NCBI GenBank assembly: GCA_020026215.1
Contig: JAHHQT010000010.1
Location: 1-37,726 of the forward strand
DNA from: Muribaculaceae bacterium
GTDB lineage: Bacteria > Bacteroidota > Bacteroidia > Bacteroidales > Muribaculaceae
Reading direction: 5' to 3'
Length of the DNA: 37,726 nucleotides
In this document: piece after piece, positions 23,766-32,541 of the stretch
How the letters are laid out: each line of letters opens with the position of its first letter
How positions within the stretch are numbered: position 1 is the first letter of the stretch
The notes under the pieces: generated by a model
Databases searched by the model: none
Seen by the model: only the letters and a program-made list of their open reading frames with translations
What the model was told of the DNA's origin: nothing
Made by a program: the position numbers and the translations under genes

Positions 23766-24383
23766 ATGAAAAAAATTTTTTGTGTACTAACTGTAATGTT
23801 AGTTGCTCTTGCAGCAACAGTTCCTGCATCAGCACAATTTAAGTTTGGTTTGAAAGCTGGTGTAGCAGTAAACGATTTGAAATTCAATCAAGAACTAATG
23901 AGTGCATCAAACAGAGCAGGTTTCACAGGTGGTGCTATGATTGAATTCACAGCTCCTATCGTTGGAATAGGTCTTGACTTGTCAGCTATGTATGTTCACC
24001 GTTCAGTGGATATGGGTATCAAAGATACTTCTAATCAAGAAGTAGATTCAGACTCACGTGACTATATTGACATTCCTTTGAACTTGAAATGGAAAATCAA
24101 TATTCCTGCTGTCAACAAGATTGTTCGTCCGTTCATCACAACAGGTCCAAGTTTTGCATTCTTGGTCAGCAAAAAAGATGCCTCTGAATTCTTCAAAAAC
24201 AAGAAATGCGACATCGCTTGGAACTTTGGTGCAGGTCTTGAACTTTTCTCTCACGTTCAAGTTAGTGCAAGCTATGGTCTTGGTATGACAAAGGCATTGG
24301 AAACACTTAAAGTAACAGAAGAAATGCCGACTATCGAAGGTAAAAACAAATACTGGACAATTGCAGTAGCATACCTTTTCTAA
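23766..24383 (+). CDS. Small outer-membrane beta-barrel protein (PorT-like)
   Basis: This 205-aa protein is started at the ATG at 23766, because the sequence then opens with a signal peptide (MKKIFCVLTVMLVALAATVPASAQ) directly downstream of a good promoter. The frame is open 288 nt further upstream, but that part is A/T-rich and overlaps the promoter. The mature part (FKFGLKAGVAVNDLKFN... YIDIPLNLKWKI... FITTGPSFAFLV... WNFGAGLELFSHVQVSASYGLGM... YWTIAVAYLF) is the eight-stranded OMP_b-brl pattern common in Bacteroidota. The function is unknown. It is a paralogue of the next gene. A strong terminator follows. Confidence 0.85.
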   Translation: MKKIFCVLTVMLVALAATVPASAQFKFGLKAGVAVNDLKFNQELMSASNRAGFTGGAMIEFTAPIVGIGLDLSAMYVHRSVDMGIKDTSNQEVDSDSRDYIDIPLNLKWKINIPAVNKIVRPFITTGPSFAFLVSKKDASEFFKNKKCDIAWNFGAGLELFSHVQVSASYGLGMTKALETLKVTEEMPTIEGKNKYWTIAVAYLF

Positions 24384-24406
24384 ATATTAAGAATCTATAA
24401 AACTTA

Positions 24407-24459
24407 CAGTGATTATGGTAAATTCATTCAACGAGATACCATAATCACTGATTTTTTTT
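24407..24459 (+). terminator. Terminator after the first barrel gene
   Basis: CAGTGATTATGGTA (24407-24420) and TACCATAATCACTG (24437-24450) form a perfect 14-bp stem with a 16-nt loop, followed by a T8 run at 24452-24459. Confidence 0.85.
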
Positions 24460-24488
24460 GTAGGTGCGGTAAAAAATAATTAGTTTTG
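24457..24488 (+). promoter_or_regulatory. Predicted promoter of the second barrel gene, overlapping the terminator T-run
   Basis: TTTG (24457-24460), the end of the upstream terminator's T-run, and TAGTTTTG (24481-24488) are 20 nt apart. Both match the consensus. The start codon is at 24512. Confidence 0.6.
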
Positions 24489-24511
24489 TGGAAATTTTGA
24501 ATAATAAAAAG

Positions 24512-25144
24512 ATGAAAAAACTATTCTTAGGCTTACTACTAACTATAATGCTGTCAATTCCAACTGCACTTTCTGCTCAAATGCGTTGGGGTGTGACTGC
24601 TGGTGCTGATATTAGCAACTTGAAATGGAGTCAGCAATATTTCCGCACTACAGAATTCACATCAACTAAATCATTGGGCTATTTTGCAGGAATCATCGGT
24701 GAATACACCATCCCTGGTATTGGCTTTGCCATTGACTTGGGATTGCAATACGCACAACGCGGTGCATCCATGAACTTGGGCGACTTTAAAATTTGGAGTG
24801 ACGACGGTTACGGAGACGAACGTTCTTATCTACACTATATTGATATTCCTATCCACTTGCGTTTCAAATATTCAAACATGAACGGTTTTGAGCGCAAATT
24901 GGCTCCTTTCGTTTTTGCAGGACCTTGTGTTTCCATTCTTGCTGCTCACAACAAATTGGAAGCTTTCGACTATAAACCGGTTTCATTCGGAGTCGATGCA
25001 GGAGCAGGTGTAGAATTGTTCCGCAAATACCAAGTTTCATTCTGCTATTCAGTGGACGTAACAGGAGCAATGAAAGCCGTGAAATTGGATAATTTCCACT
25101 CTTCAAACAGGACTTGGAAAGTAGCTCTGACCTACTTATTCTAA
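24512..25144 (+). CDS. Small outer-membrane beta-barrel protein (PorT-like), paralogue of the preceding gene
   Basis: This 210-aa protein is started at 24512, where a proper signal peptide begins (MKKLFLGLLLTIMLSIPTALSAQ). An in-frame GTG at 24488 overlaps the promoter. The barrel pattern follows its neighbour block by block: MRWGVTAGADISNLKWS, YIDIPIHLRFKY, FVFAGPCVSILAA, FGVDAGAGVELFRKYQVSFCYSVDVTGAMKAV and WKVALTYLF. This suggests tandem duplication followed by divergence. It has its own promoter and terminator, so the pair can be regulated separately. The function is unknown. Confidence 0.85.
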   Translation: MKKLFLGLLLTIMLSIPTALSAQMRWGVTAGADISNLKWSQQYFRTTEFTSTKSLGYFAGIIGEYTIPGIGFAIDLGLQYAQRGASMNLGDFKIWSDDGYGDERSYLHYIDIPIHLRFKYSNMNGFERKLAPFVFAGPCVSILAAHNKLEAFDYKPVSFGVDAGAGVELFRKYQVSFCYSVDVTGAMKAVKLDNFHSSNRTWKVALTYLF

Positions 25145-25179
25145 GCTGATTTAATAGCATTTTTTAAGAATTCTATATA

Positions 25180-25223
25180 TATTTGTAGCGAAGTACTATT
25201 CAGTATTTCGCTACAAATATTTT
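25180..25223 (+). terminator. Terminator after the second barrel gene
   Basis: TATTTGTAGCGAAGTACT (25180-25197) pairs with AGTATTTCGCTACAAATA (25202-25219), 17 of 18 positions, around a 4-nt loop. A short T-run follows. It ends about 17 nt before priA, so priA must be transcribed by read-through or from an unseen promoter. Confidence 0.75.
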
Positions 25224-25239
25224 AATCCGAGACAAAACA

Positions 25240-27699
25240 ATGAAATTCGCTGAAATCATCATTCCGCTACCTCTTTACAGAACATTCACCTATTCCATAC
25301 CTGATAATATGGAAAACGAAATAAAGATTGGTTGCAGAGTATTGGTGCAGTTCGGTTTGAAAAAACTATATACGGGCATTATTGCCTCTATCCACAACAT
25401 CAAACCAGAGGGTTACGAAGTAAAGCCTATCATCGAAGTGCTTGACGATTACCCTATTTTGCGCCATCCTCAACTGAAATTTTGGGAATGGATTTCATCC
25501 TATTATCTTTGTTCTTTGGGTGACGTCTATAAGGCAGCTGTACCGGCAGGAATGAAAGTGGAAAGTGAGACGGAAGTGATGCCAAATCTTGAATTTGCCG
25601 ACACCGACCATTCGCTGACACCATCTGAAGCCGAAATTTTCAACTATATTGCCCTCAAAAACAAGATTACCCCGGCAGAGTTGATGAAAGAGACTAAAAT
25701 CAAGTCAACCATGTCGATTATTTCTTCTCTTTTGAAGAAAGAGGCCATCTATGTCTCAGAAAAGAAAGTAGATAAATATGTTCCCAAAACAGAAGTCATG
25801 GTAGAGCTGAACGTAGCTCACAACGACCATGCAGGATTGCAGGAACTTTTCCATAAAATCAGAAATGGTTCCAAACAGGAAACTGCTTTCCTGACCTTCC
25901 TTAAACTTTCATTATGGATGGGGAAAGCCACCCCTCGCGAAGTGAGCCGTGAACAACTCAACAAAGAAGCAGACACAACCAATCCCATCATCAAGGCGAT
26001 GGTGGATAAGGGCATCTTCAAACTTGTCAAGAAAGAGAAGAACCGTTTTGACCGCCAGAATCTGAATTTAGAGCCGCTGAAACAACTTTCGGGAGCACAG
26101 CACAAGGCGCATTCTGAAATTGTCGAACAGTTCAAAAGCCAAAACATCGTTTTGTTACACGGAGTCACTTCCAGTGGCAAGACCGAAATATATACACACC
26201 TCATTCAAAGCACTTTGGACAACCGAATGCAAGCACTTTATCTTGTCCCTGAAATTGCTTTGACCACCCAACTCACCTCTCGTTTACAAAAGGTATTTGG
26301 AGATAAACTGCTCATCTATCACTCCAAGTTTTCAGACAATGAGAGAGTAGATATTTGGAAAAAGCTATTGAACTCCAACGAGCCTTGTGTCGTCATTGGT
26401 GTACGTTCGTCCATCTTCCTTCCTTTCTCAAAATTAGGTCTAATAATCGTGGACGAAGAGCATGAAACTTCCTACAAACAGCAAGATCCTGCACCTCGCT
26501 ACAATGCCCGTGATGCGGCAATGATTTTGGCACGTATGCATGGAGCCAAGACATTGCTGGGTTCGGCAACGCCATCTATCAATACCTATTTCAAGGCACA
26601 AAAAGGCGACTTTGGATTGGTGGAACTTTCTACCCGTTTCGAAGGAATTGAAATGCCGAAGGTACGCGTAATTGACACCACCAAGGCACGCAACAAGCGC
26701 AAGATGAACGGTGTTTTCTCACAGGAATTGATTACAGAATGCCATAAGGCAATTAACCGAGGAGAACAGGCAATTCTATTCCAGAACCGTCGCGGATATT
26801 CCCCGATGATTCGATGCAAGGAATGTGCCTGGACCCCCAAATGCCGTGACTGCGATGTAACTTTGACCTATCATAAAGTCAGCAACAGTTTGGTTTGCCA
26901 CTACTGCGGCTACACCATTCCCCTACCTACTGTATGCCCGGCGTGTCTGCAACCGACCATTGAGGTCATCGGCTATGGCACAGAACGCATTGAAGATGAT
27001 GTAGAGAGCCATTTCCCGAATATCAAAATCAGCAGAATGGACTTGGACACCACTCGTAGCAAGACAGGCTATGACCATATCATCGAAGATTTCTCCGAAC
27101 ACAAGACACAAATTTTGGTCGGCACACAAATGGTGACCAAAGGTCTGGACTTTGCCGATGTGAGCATTGTGGGTATCTTGAATGCCGACAACATGATTAA
27201 CTTCCCCGACTTCCGCTCACACGAACGTGCATTTAACATGATGGAACAGGTAGCAGGTCGTGCAGGCCGTAAGAACAAACAAGGGCTGGTATTGATTCAG
27301 ACCACACAACCCGACAACAAGATTATCAATTTCGTGGTGAAACATGACTATCAGGCTTATTACAAATCCGAGTTGAAAGACCGTGAAATGTTCAATTATC
27401 CGCCCTACTCACGCATCATCAACATTTACATCAAGCACCGCGACAGCCAGGACATCCACGTAGTTTCCGAGCTGTTCGCATCGCTATTGAGAAAGATTTT
27501 CGGCAAACGTGTCTTAGGGCCTCAAGCACCGTCCGTTTCACGAGTACAACAGTTCTACATCCAGCAAATCATGCTCAAAGTAGAAACGACTGCATCCATG
27601 AGCAAAGTAAAGGAAATTCTCCGTTCGGTTTATGAGCAGTCATTACAGGATCCCCGAATGAAACGCACATTAATCAACTACGACGTTGACCCGATGTAA
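25240..27699 (+). CDS. priA: Primosomal protein N', replication restart helicase PriA
   Basis: This 819-aa superfamily 2 helicase reloads the replisome at stalled forks. The N-terminal 3'-DNA-binding domain is followed by a winged-helix region and then the helicase: Walker A GVTSSGKTE near residues 308-316, DEEH near 404, GSATPS near 444. The PriA-specific zinc module covers about 525-572 with paired CKEC, CRDC, CHYC and CPAC cysteines. After it come the second helicase lobe (GTQMVTKGLDF and the QVAGRAGR motif) and the C-terminal domain. It is about 90 residues longer than E. coli PriA (732), mainly in the N-terminal half, as is common in Bacteroidota. Confidence 0.97.
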   Translation: MKFAEIIIPLPLYRTFTYSIPDNMENEIKIGCRVLVQFGLKKLYTGIIASIHNIKPEGYEVKPIIEVLDDYPILRHPQLKFWEWISSYYLCSLGDVYKAAVPAGMKVESETEVMPNLEFADTDHSLTPSEAEIFNYIALKNKITPAELMKETKIKSTMSIISSLLKKEAIYVSEKKVDKYVPKTEVMVELNVAHNDHAGLQELFHKIRNGSKQETAFLTFLKLSLWMGKATPREVSREQLNKEADTTNPIIKAMVDKGIFKLVKKEKNRFDRQNLNLEPLKQLSGAQHKAHSEIVEQFKSQNIVLLHGVTSSGKTEIYTHLIQSTLDNRMQALYLVPEIALTTQLTSRLQKVFGDKLLIYHSKFSDNERVDIWKKLLNSNEPCVVIGVRSSIFLPFSKLGLIIVDEEHETSYKQQDPAPRYNARDAAMILARMHGAKTLLGSATPSINTYFKAQKGDFGLVELSTRFEGIEMPKVRVIDTTKARNKRKMNGVFSQELITECHKAINRGEQAILFQNRRGYSPMIRCKECAWTPKCRDCDVTLTYHKVSNSLVCHYCGYTIPLPTVCPACLQPTIEVIGYGTERIEDDVESHFPNIKISRMDLDTTRSKTGYDHIIEDFSEHKTQILVGTQMVTKGLDFADVSIVGILNADNMINFPDFRSHERAFNMMEQVAGRAGRKNKQGLVLIQTTQPDNKIINFVVKHDYQAYYKSELKDREMFNYPPYSRIINIYIKHRDSQDIHVVSELFASLLRKIFGKRVLGPQAPSVSRVQQFYIQQIMLKVETTASMSKVKEILRSVYEQSLQDPRMKRTLINYDVDPM

Positions 27700-27750
27700 T
27701 TCATTCCTCAAATCATGTTAAAACATATATAATCATCCCAAGAAAATGAC

Positions 27751-27758
27751 TATCTTTG
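27751..27758 (+). promoter_or_regulatory. Predicted -7 box of ruvX-def
   Basis: TATCTTTG ends 4 nt before the ruvX start codon, suggesting a leaderless or very short leader mRNA. No good -33 element is visible at the proper distance. Confidence 0.4.
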
Positions 27759-27762
27759 CATT

Positions 27763-28185
27763 ATGGGACGAATACTTTCAATTGACTATGGTCGAAAACG
27801 TTGCGGTATTGCCGTAACAGATACACTAAAAATTGTAGCCAACGGTTTGACTACTGTACAATCAGCCACTTTGATAGACTTCTTGAAGCAATATACCGCC
27901 AAAGAACCTGTTGAAAAAATCATTGTCGGTCTCCCAAAACAAATGGACAACACTCCGTCAGAAAGCATGAAATACATCCGACCGTTCATGGGACAACTTA
28001 AAAAGGCTCTGCCTGACATCCCGGTTGAGATGTTTGACGAACGCTTCACTTCAGTTCTAGCCCACAAGGCAATGCTTGATGGAGGAATGAAAAAAATGGC
28101 ACGTCGCGACAAAGCCATTGTCGATGAAATTTCCGCCACAATTATTTTAAACGATTATTTACAAAGTTTACAGGCTAATTTATGA
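27763..28185 (+). CDS. ruvX: Holliday junction resolvase-like RuvX/YqgF
   Basis: This 140-aa RNase H-fold nuclease has the motif IDYGRKRCGIAVTD with the catalytic Asp8. The IVGLPKQMDNTPSE segment, FDERFTS and the C-terminal DEISATIIL with the last acidic residue complete the site. Family members act in pre-16S rRNA 5'-end processing and have been proposed as junction resolvases. The length is typical (about 138). Its stop overlaps the start of def by 4 nt (28182-28185), indicating translational coupling. Confidence 0.95.
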   Translation: MGRILSIDYGRKRCGIAVTDTLKIVANGLTTVQSATLIDFLKQYTAKEPVEKIIVGLPKQMDNTPSESMKYIRPFMGQLKKALPDIPVEMFDERFTSVLAHKAMLDGGMKKMARRDKAIVDEISATIILNDYLQSLQANL

Positions 28186-28751
28186 TATTACCAATTTATC
28201 TTTACGGTCAACCTATCCTTCGCCAAGAGGCTGAAGATGTAACACCGGACTATCCGGAATTGAACAAATTAATCGATGACATGTTCCAAACCATGTACGA
28301 ATCAGACGGTATCGGTTTGGCAGCGCCACAAGTAGGTCTTGGAATCAGAATGGTGGTTATTGATGCAGATGTATTAAAAGACACATATCCCGAATTGGAA
28401 GGCTTGAAACTTACGCTCATCAATCCGGAAATTGATGTTTTGGAAGACGGAGAAAAATGCACTCGCGAAGAAGGCTGTTTGAGCGTTCCAGGTTTGCACG
28501 AACCTGTTACCCGTATTGAAAAAGTACGCGTAAACTGGTTAGACAAGGACTTCAAGGAACACGAGCAAGTGTTTGAAGGTTTCTTGGCACGTATTATCCA
28601 ACACGAATGCGACCACTTGGACGGCATTCTTTATGTGGACCGTGTGGCTCCTATACGCAAACAACTTATCCGCAACAAATTGAATAACATTGCACGCGGT
28701 AAAGTATATTGCGACTACAAATTCAAACAAAACAAACCTCAAAAACGATAA
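28182..28751 (+). CDS. def: Peptide deformylase
   Basis: This 189-aa metalloenzyme removes the formyl group from nascent proteins. All three motifs are present: GIGLAAPQVG (residues 43-52, Gln50), EGCLSVPG (97-104, metal ligand Cys99), and QHECDHLDG (140-148, ligands His141 and His145, catalytic Glu142). It overlaps ruvX by 4 nt and precedes ettA by 36 nt, so the three translation-related genes may be expressed together. Confidence 0.98.
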   Translation: MILPIYLYGQPILRQEAEDVTPDYPELNKLIDDMFQTMYESDGIGLAAPQVGLGIRMVVIDADVLKDTYPELEGLKLTLINPEIDVLEDGEKCTREEGCLSVPGLHEPVTRIEKVRVNWLDKDFKEHEQVFEGFLARIIQHECDHLDGILYVDRVAPIRKQLIRNKLNNIARGKVYCDYKFKQNKPQKR

Positions 28752-28787
28752 CAATATTATTTTATTAATCAACCAATCAAAATAAGT

Positions 28788-30473
28788 ATGGCTGACGATA
28801 AGAAAGTGATATTTTCGATGGTGGGTGTAAGCAAAATTTACCCGCCACAAAAACAAGTTCTTAAAGACATTTACCTTTCATTTTTCTACGGAGCAAAAAT
28901 CGGTATCATCGGTTTGAACGGCTCTGGAAAATCGACCTTGTTGAAAATCATCGCAGGCTTGGACAAACAATATCAAGGCGAAGTGGTTTTCTCATCAGGT
29001 TACTCGGTAGGCTATTTGGAACAAGAACCAAAACTTGACCCAAACAAGACCGTAAAGGAAATCGTGATGGAAGGTGTGCAACCAACATTGGATTTGCTGG
29101 CAGAATTTGACCAAGTCAATGCAGCATTCGGCGACCCGGATGTATTGGAAGACCCGGATAAGATGGACAAACTCATCAACCGTCAGGCTGAATTGCAAGA
29201 CAAGTTGGATGCTGTCGATGCATGGAACTTGGACAATAAATTGGATAAGGCAATGGATGCTTTGCGTTGTCCTCCTGAAGACCAAAACGTGGCAACGCTT
29301 TCCGGTGGAGAACGCCGTCGTGTGGCACTTTGTCGTTTGTTGCTTCAAAATCCTGACATTCTATTGCTTGATGAGCCGACCAACCACTTGGACGCTGAGT
29401 CTATCGACTGGTTGGAACAACACTTGCAACAATATAAAGGTACTGTTATTGCCATCACCCACGACCGTTATTTCTTGGATCACGTGGCAGGCTGGATTTT
29501 GGAATTGGACCGTGGCGAAGGTATTCCATGGAAAGGGAACTATAGTTCATGGTTGGACCAAAAGACCAAACGTATGGCTATGGAAGAAAAACAAGCCAGC
29601 AAGCGCTGCAAGACATTGGAACGTGAGTTGGAATGGATTCACATGGCTCCTAAAGCCCGTCAGGCTAAAGGTAAGGCACGTTTGGCAAGCTACGACCGCT
29701 TGTTGAACGAAGACCAAAAACAACGTGAAGAGAAATTGGAAATCTTCATCCCTAACGGACCTCGTTTGGGTAATAAAGTTATCGAAGCTCAACACGTGGC
29801 TAAGGCTTTTGGCGATAAATTGTTGTTCAACGACTTGAACTTCATGTTGCCACCTAACGGCATTGTCGGTGTTATCGGTCCTAACGGCGCAGGTAAAACT
29901 ACCCTATTCAAATTGATTATGGGATTGGAGCAAGCAGACAAGGGCAACTTTGAAGTTGGAGAAACAGTAAAGATTGCCTACGTTGACCAAACTCACAAAG
30001 ATATGGACCCGGAAAAGACCGTTTACCAAATCATTTCAGGCGGTAACGACTTGTTCCGTATGGGCGGACGCGATGTCAACGCTCGCGCTTACCTTTCTAA
30101 ATTCAATTTCACCGGTGCTGACCAAGAAAAGAAATTGGGGCTCCTTTCCGGTGGTGAAAGGAACCGTCTGCATTTGGCAATGGCGTTGAAGGAAGAAGGC
30201 AACGTATTGCTACTCGACGAACCTACCAATGATATTGACGTTAATACGCTTCGTGCATTGGAAGAAGGTTTGGAAAATTTCGCAGGTTGTGCAGTGGTCG
30301 TTTCCCACGACCGTTGGTTCTTGGACCGCATCTGTACTCACATTCTTGCTTTCGAAGGCGACAGCCAAGTATTCTATTTTGAAGGTTCTTACACAGAATA
30401 TGAAGAAAACAAGAAAGCGCGTATGGGTGATGTAGAACCTCACAGAATCCGTTACAGAAACATGATGGAATAA
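28788..30473 (+). CDS. ettA: Energy-dependent translational throttle protein EttA (ABC-F)
   Basis: This 561-aa protein has two tandem ABC ATPase domains and no membrane segments. Domain 1 has Walker A GLNGSGKST at residues 42-50, an LSGGERRRVALC signature and LLLDEPTNHLD. Domain 2 has Walker A GPNGAGKTT near 364 and LLSGGERNRLHLA. The interdomain linker has the KAR/K-rich P-site tRNA-interaction motif region (KARQAKGKARLASYD). EttA binds the ribosomal E site and gates the first elongation steps according to ATP level. The length and motif set match EttA rather than other ABC-F members. A strong terminator follows. Confidence 0.95.
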   Translation: MADDKKVIFSMVGVSKIYPPQKQVLKDIYLSFFYGAKIGIIGLNGSGKSTLLKIIAGLDKQYQGEVVFSSGYSVGYLEQEPKLDPNKTVKEIVMEGVQPTLDLLAEFDQVNAAFGDPDVLEDPDKMDKLINRQAELQDKLDAVDAWNLDNKLDKAMDALRCPPEDQNVATLSGGERRRVALCRLLLQNPDILLLDEPTNHLDAESIDWLEQHLQQYKGTVIAITHDRYFLDHVAGWILELDRGEGIPWKGNYSSWLDQKTKRMAMEEKQASKRCKTLERELEWIHMAPKARQAKGKARLASYDRLLNEDQKQREEKLEIFIPNGPRLGNKVIEAQHVAKAFGDKLLFNDLNFMLPPNGIVGVIGPNGAGKTTLFKLIMGLEQADKGNFEVGETVKIAYVDQTHKDMDPEKTVYQIISGGNDLFRMGGRDVNARAYLSKFNFTGADQEKKLGLLSGGERNRLHLAMALKEEGNVLLLDEPTNDIDVNTLRALEEGLENFAGCAVVVSHDRWFLDRICTHILAFEGDSQVFYFEGSYTEYEENKKARMGDVEPHRIRYRNMME

Positions 30474-30496
30474 AATTCCATTTCCCTCAGAATATG

Positions 30497-30529
30497 AAGG
30501 ACTTGCAATGTTATTGCAAGTCCTTTTTT
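30497..30529 (+). terminator. Terminator after ettA
   Basis: AAGGACTTGCAAT (30497-30509) and ATTGCAAGTCCTT (30513-30525) form a perfect 13-bp stem with a 3-nt loop followed by a run of Ts to 30529. Confidence 0.88.
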
Positions 30530-30557
30530 ATTTTACAAGAATTAATTCCATATATTC

Positions 30558-30587
30558 TTGCAATTAACAATTCATTTAGTAACTTTG
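30558..30587 (+). promoter_or_regulatory. Predicted promoter of the two-component operon
   Basis: TTG (30558-30560) and TAACTTTG (30580-30587) are 19 nt apart and fit the consensus. The ATG at 30612 is 24 nt downstream. Confidence 0.6.
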
Positions 30588-30611
30588 CTCGGTACACAAT
30601 CTGTAAAACTT

Positions 30612-31688
30612 ATGAACGAAACCACTCAGAAAAACAACAACCGGTCACTTTCGTATTTATTTGTACATATAATTCTCATTATATTTACCTTCGTATTGCC
30701 GGAAGTGATTTTTTCATTTTCGGGCTATCGACGTGTTCCGATTGTCACTTACACTCACGTTCTTTTCTACATTATTACGTTCTATATATCCTATTTTGTA
30801 CTCATCGAACAATTTCTCTTCAAGAAGAAAGTTCTGCAATTCATCACCTATGCCCTATTGCTTGCCATTGCGATGGTTATCCTGCTCTATTTTGCTCATT
30901 CTTCGATTAAAGAATATATCTACCCAAATTTGGATTTCAAGCGACCATATTTTCCGGACACAATTTCCAAAATAGGTACAATTCTTGGTTTTCTTAGCCG
31001 TGATTTCGCCATGTTGATTTTGGCAATAGGGTTGAGTATTGCCATCAAAATGGGTATTCGTTGGTCTAAAATTGAAAAGCTCAACGAAGCCATCAATCTG
31101 GAGAAAAAGGAGATTGAATTACAAAATCTGAAATACCAACTGAATCCGCATTTCTTGTTCAATACACTCAACAACATTTACGCACTTGTTGAACTTTCCC
31201 CTCAAAAGGCACAGGAATCCATCCACCAATTAAGCAAGATGCTACGTTATACGCTATATGAAAACAACGTCACGGAAGTATTGCTGGAGAAAGAACTGAA
31301 ATTCACGGAAAATTACATCAATTTGATGAAACTGCGTTTAAACGAGAACAACACATTGAAAGTAAAAATATATTCAGGTCCGACAAACAATCTAAAAGTT
31401 GCGCCTTTGTTATTTATGAGCATGATTGAGAATGCGTTCAAACACGGAGTGAACAGCACTCAACCTTCGAACATTTCCATTGACATTTCCTTAAACGGGA
31501 GCACTGTCAACTGTCATACGGAAAATAGCTATTTTCCAAAGAAAGAAAATGACAAAAGCGGTTCAGGCATTGGACTGACCAACTTGAAACGCCAATTGTC
31601 ACTTCTATACGAAAACCGTCATACTTTTTCAGCCCATGTGGAGAACGACACCTATGTAGCTGACTTATCAATCAATCTAAAAAACTAA
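30612..31688 (+). CDS. Sensor histidine kinase, LytS/YehU type
   Basis: This 358-aa protein is started at the ATG at 30612, since the longer open frame from a TTG at 30558 overlaps the promoter. The N-terminus has four membrane helices (about residues 15-36, 48-68, 75-95 and 122-147) with no large periplasmic loop. A helical linker then leads to the His_kinase domain: phosphoacceptor His180 in LNPHFLFNTLNNIY, N-box ENAFKHG (273-279) and G-box GSGIGLTN (317-324). The signal is unknown. It is followed after 12 nt by a LytTR response regulator, which is the usual partner. Confidence 0.93.
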   Translation: MNETTQKNNNRSLSYLFVHIILIIFTFVLPEVIFSFSGYRRVPIVTYTHVLFYIITFYISYFVLIEQFLFKKKVLQFITYALLLAIAMVILLYFAHSSIKEYIYPNLDFKRPYFPDTISKIGTILGFLSRDFAMLILAIGLSIAIKMGIRWSKIEKLNEAINLEKKEIELQNLKYQLNPHFLFNTLNNIYALVELSPQKAQESIHQLSKMLRYTLYENNVTEVLLEKELKFTENYINLMKLRLNENNTLKVKIYSGPTNNLKVAPLLFMSMIENAFKHGVNSTQPSNISIDISLNGSTVNCHTENSYFPKKENDKSGSGIGLTNLKRQLSLLYENRHTFSAHVENDTYVADLSINLKN

Positions 31689-31700
31689 ATTATTTACATT

Positions 31701-32453
31701 ATGGATATTACACTAAATTGTGCAGTCATTGATGATGAACCTTTAGCAAGAGAACTGATTTGCTCTTTTGTACGCAAAACACCTTATTTGAATCTGGTCA
31801 ATTCTTTTTCATCGGCATCGGAAGCGATTCATACCATTGTAAATAATAAATTGGACTTGGTTTTCCTGGATATTCAGATGTCAGAATTGAACGGACTGGA
31901 ACTTGCAAAAATCATTCCTGAGAATTGCAAGATTATCTTTGTCACGGCCTTTGAAAAGTACGCTTTGGACAGCTACAAACTCAACGCACTGGACTATTTA
32001 TTGAAGCCAGTCAACTATACCGAATTTTTATCGGCAACCAATAAGGCTATGCAACTCGCACAACTGCGTTTAAAGGCAGAATTAGGCAATCAAAACTCAT
32101 CGGAAAACAACGACTTCATTATCGTTAAAAGTGAGTATAAACTCATCCAAATCGACACTTCGAAGATTACCTATATTGAAGGCTTGAAGGACTATATCAA
32201 AATTCACTTTGAAGATACCGACAAGAGTGTATTGTCGCTTATGAACATGAAGACTATCGAACAATCGCTGCCTGCAAACCGCTTTATCCGCGTACATCGT
32301 TCGTTCATCGTGCAATTATCTAAAATACAGGTCATCGAGCGCAACAGAATCCTTTTCGGCAATCAAAGCATTCCAATCTCAGATACCTACAAAAAAACCT
32401 TCAACGACTACTTGCAGAAACACGCCGTAGTTATTGAAAGAGATTCTATGTAA
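31701..32453 (+). CDS. LytTR-family response regulator
   Basis: This 250-aa protein has a receiver domain (residues 1-125) with acidic pocket Asp11-Asp12, phosphorylated Asp57 in VFLDIQM, the conserved Thr in FVTAFEKYA and Lys in LLKPV. The C-terminal LytTR DNA-binding domain (about 142-245) has ITYIEGLKDYIKIH and RFIRVHRSFIVQLSKI. It is expected to be phosphorylated by the histidine kinase encoded 12 nt upstream and to regulate transcription at direct repeats. The targets are not evident here. A terminator follows. Confidence 0.95.
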   Translation: MDITLNCAVIDDEPLARELICSFVRKTPYLNLVNSFSSASEAIHTIVNNKLDLVFLDIQMSELNGLELAKIIPENCKIIFVTAFEKYALDSYKLNALDYLLKPVNYTEFLSATNKAMQLAQLRLKAELGNQNSSENNDFIIVKSEYKLIQIDTSKITYIEGLKDYIKIHFEDTDKSVLSLMNMKTIEQSLPANRFIRVHRSFIVQLSKIQVIERNRILFGNQSIPISDTYKKTFNDYLQKHAVVIERDSM

Positions 32454-32475
32454 GCACCATTATTTAAACAAAGCA

Positions 32476-32511
32476 AAACAGGCAATAAATCTCGAAATTT
32501 ATTGCCTGTTT
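32476..32511. terminator. Bidirectional terminator between the response regulator and rng
   Basis: AAACAGGCAATAAAT (32476-32490) and ATTTATTGCCTGTTT (32497-32511) form a perfect 15-bp stem around a 6-nt loop, between two convergent genes. A second small hairpin (TATCGTT/AACGATA, 32521-32538) lies next to the rng stop. Confidence 0.8.
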
Positions 32512-32541
32512 CATTATAGTTATCGTTCTAAAACGATAGTG

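Noticed and set aside
30558..30611. TTG start adding 18 codons to the histidine kinase
   Set aside because: This stretch contains the -33 and -7 elements of the predicted promoter, and a normal ATG follows at 30612.
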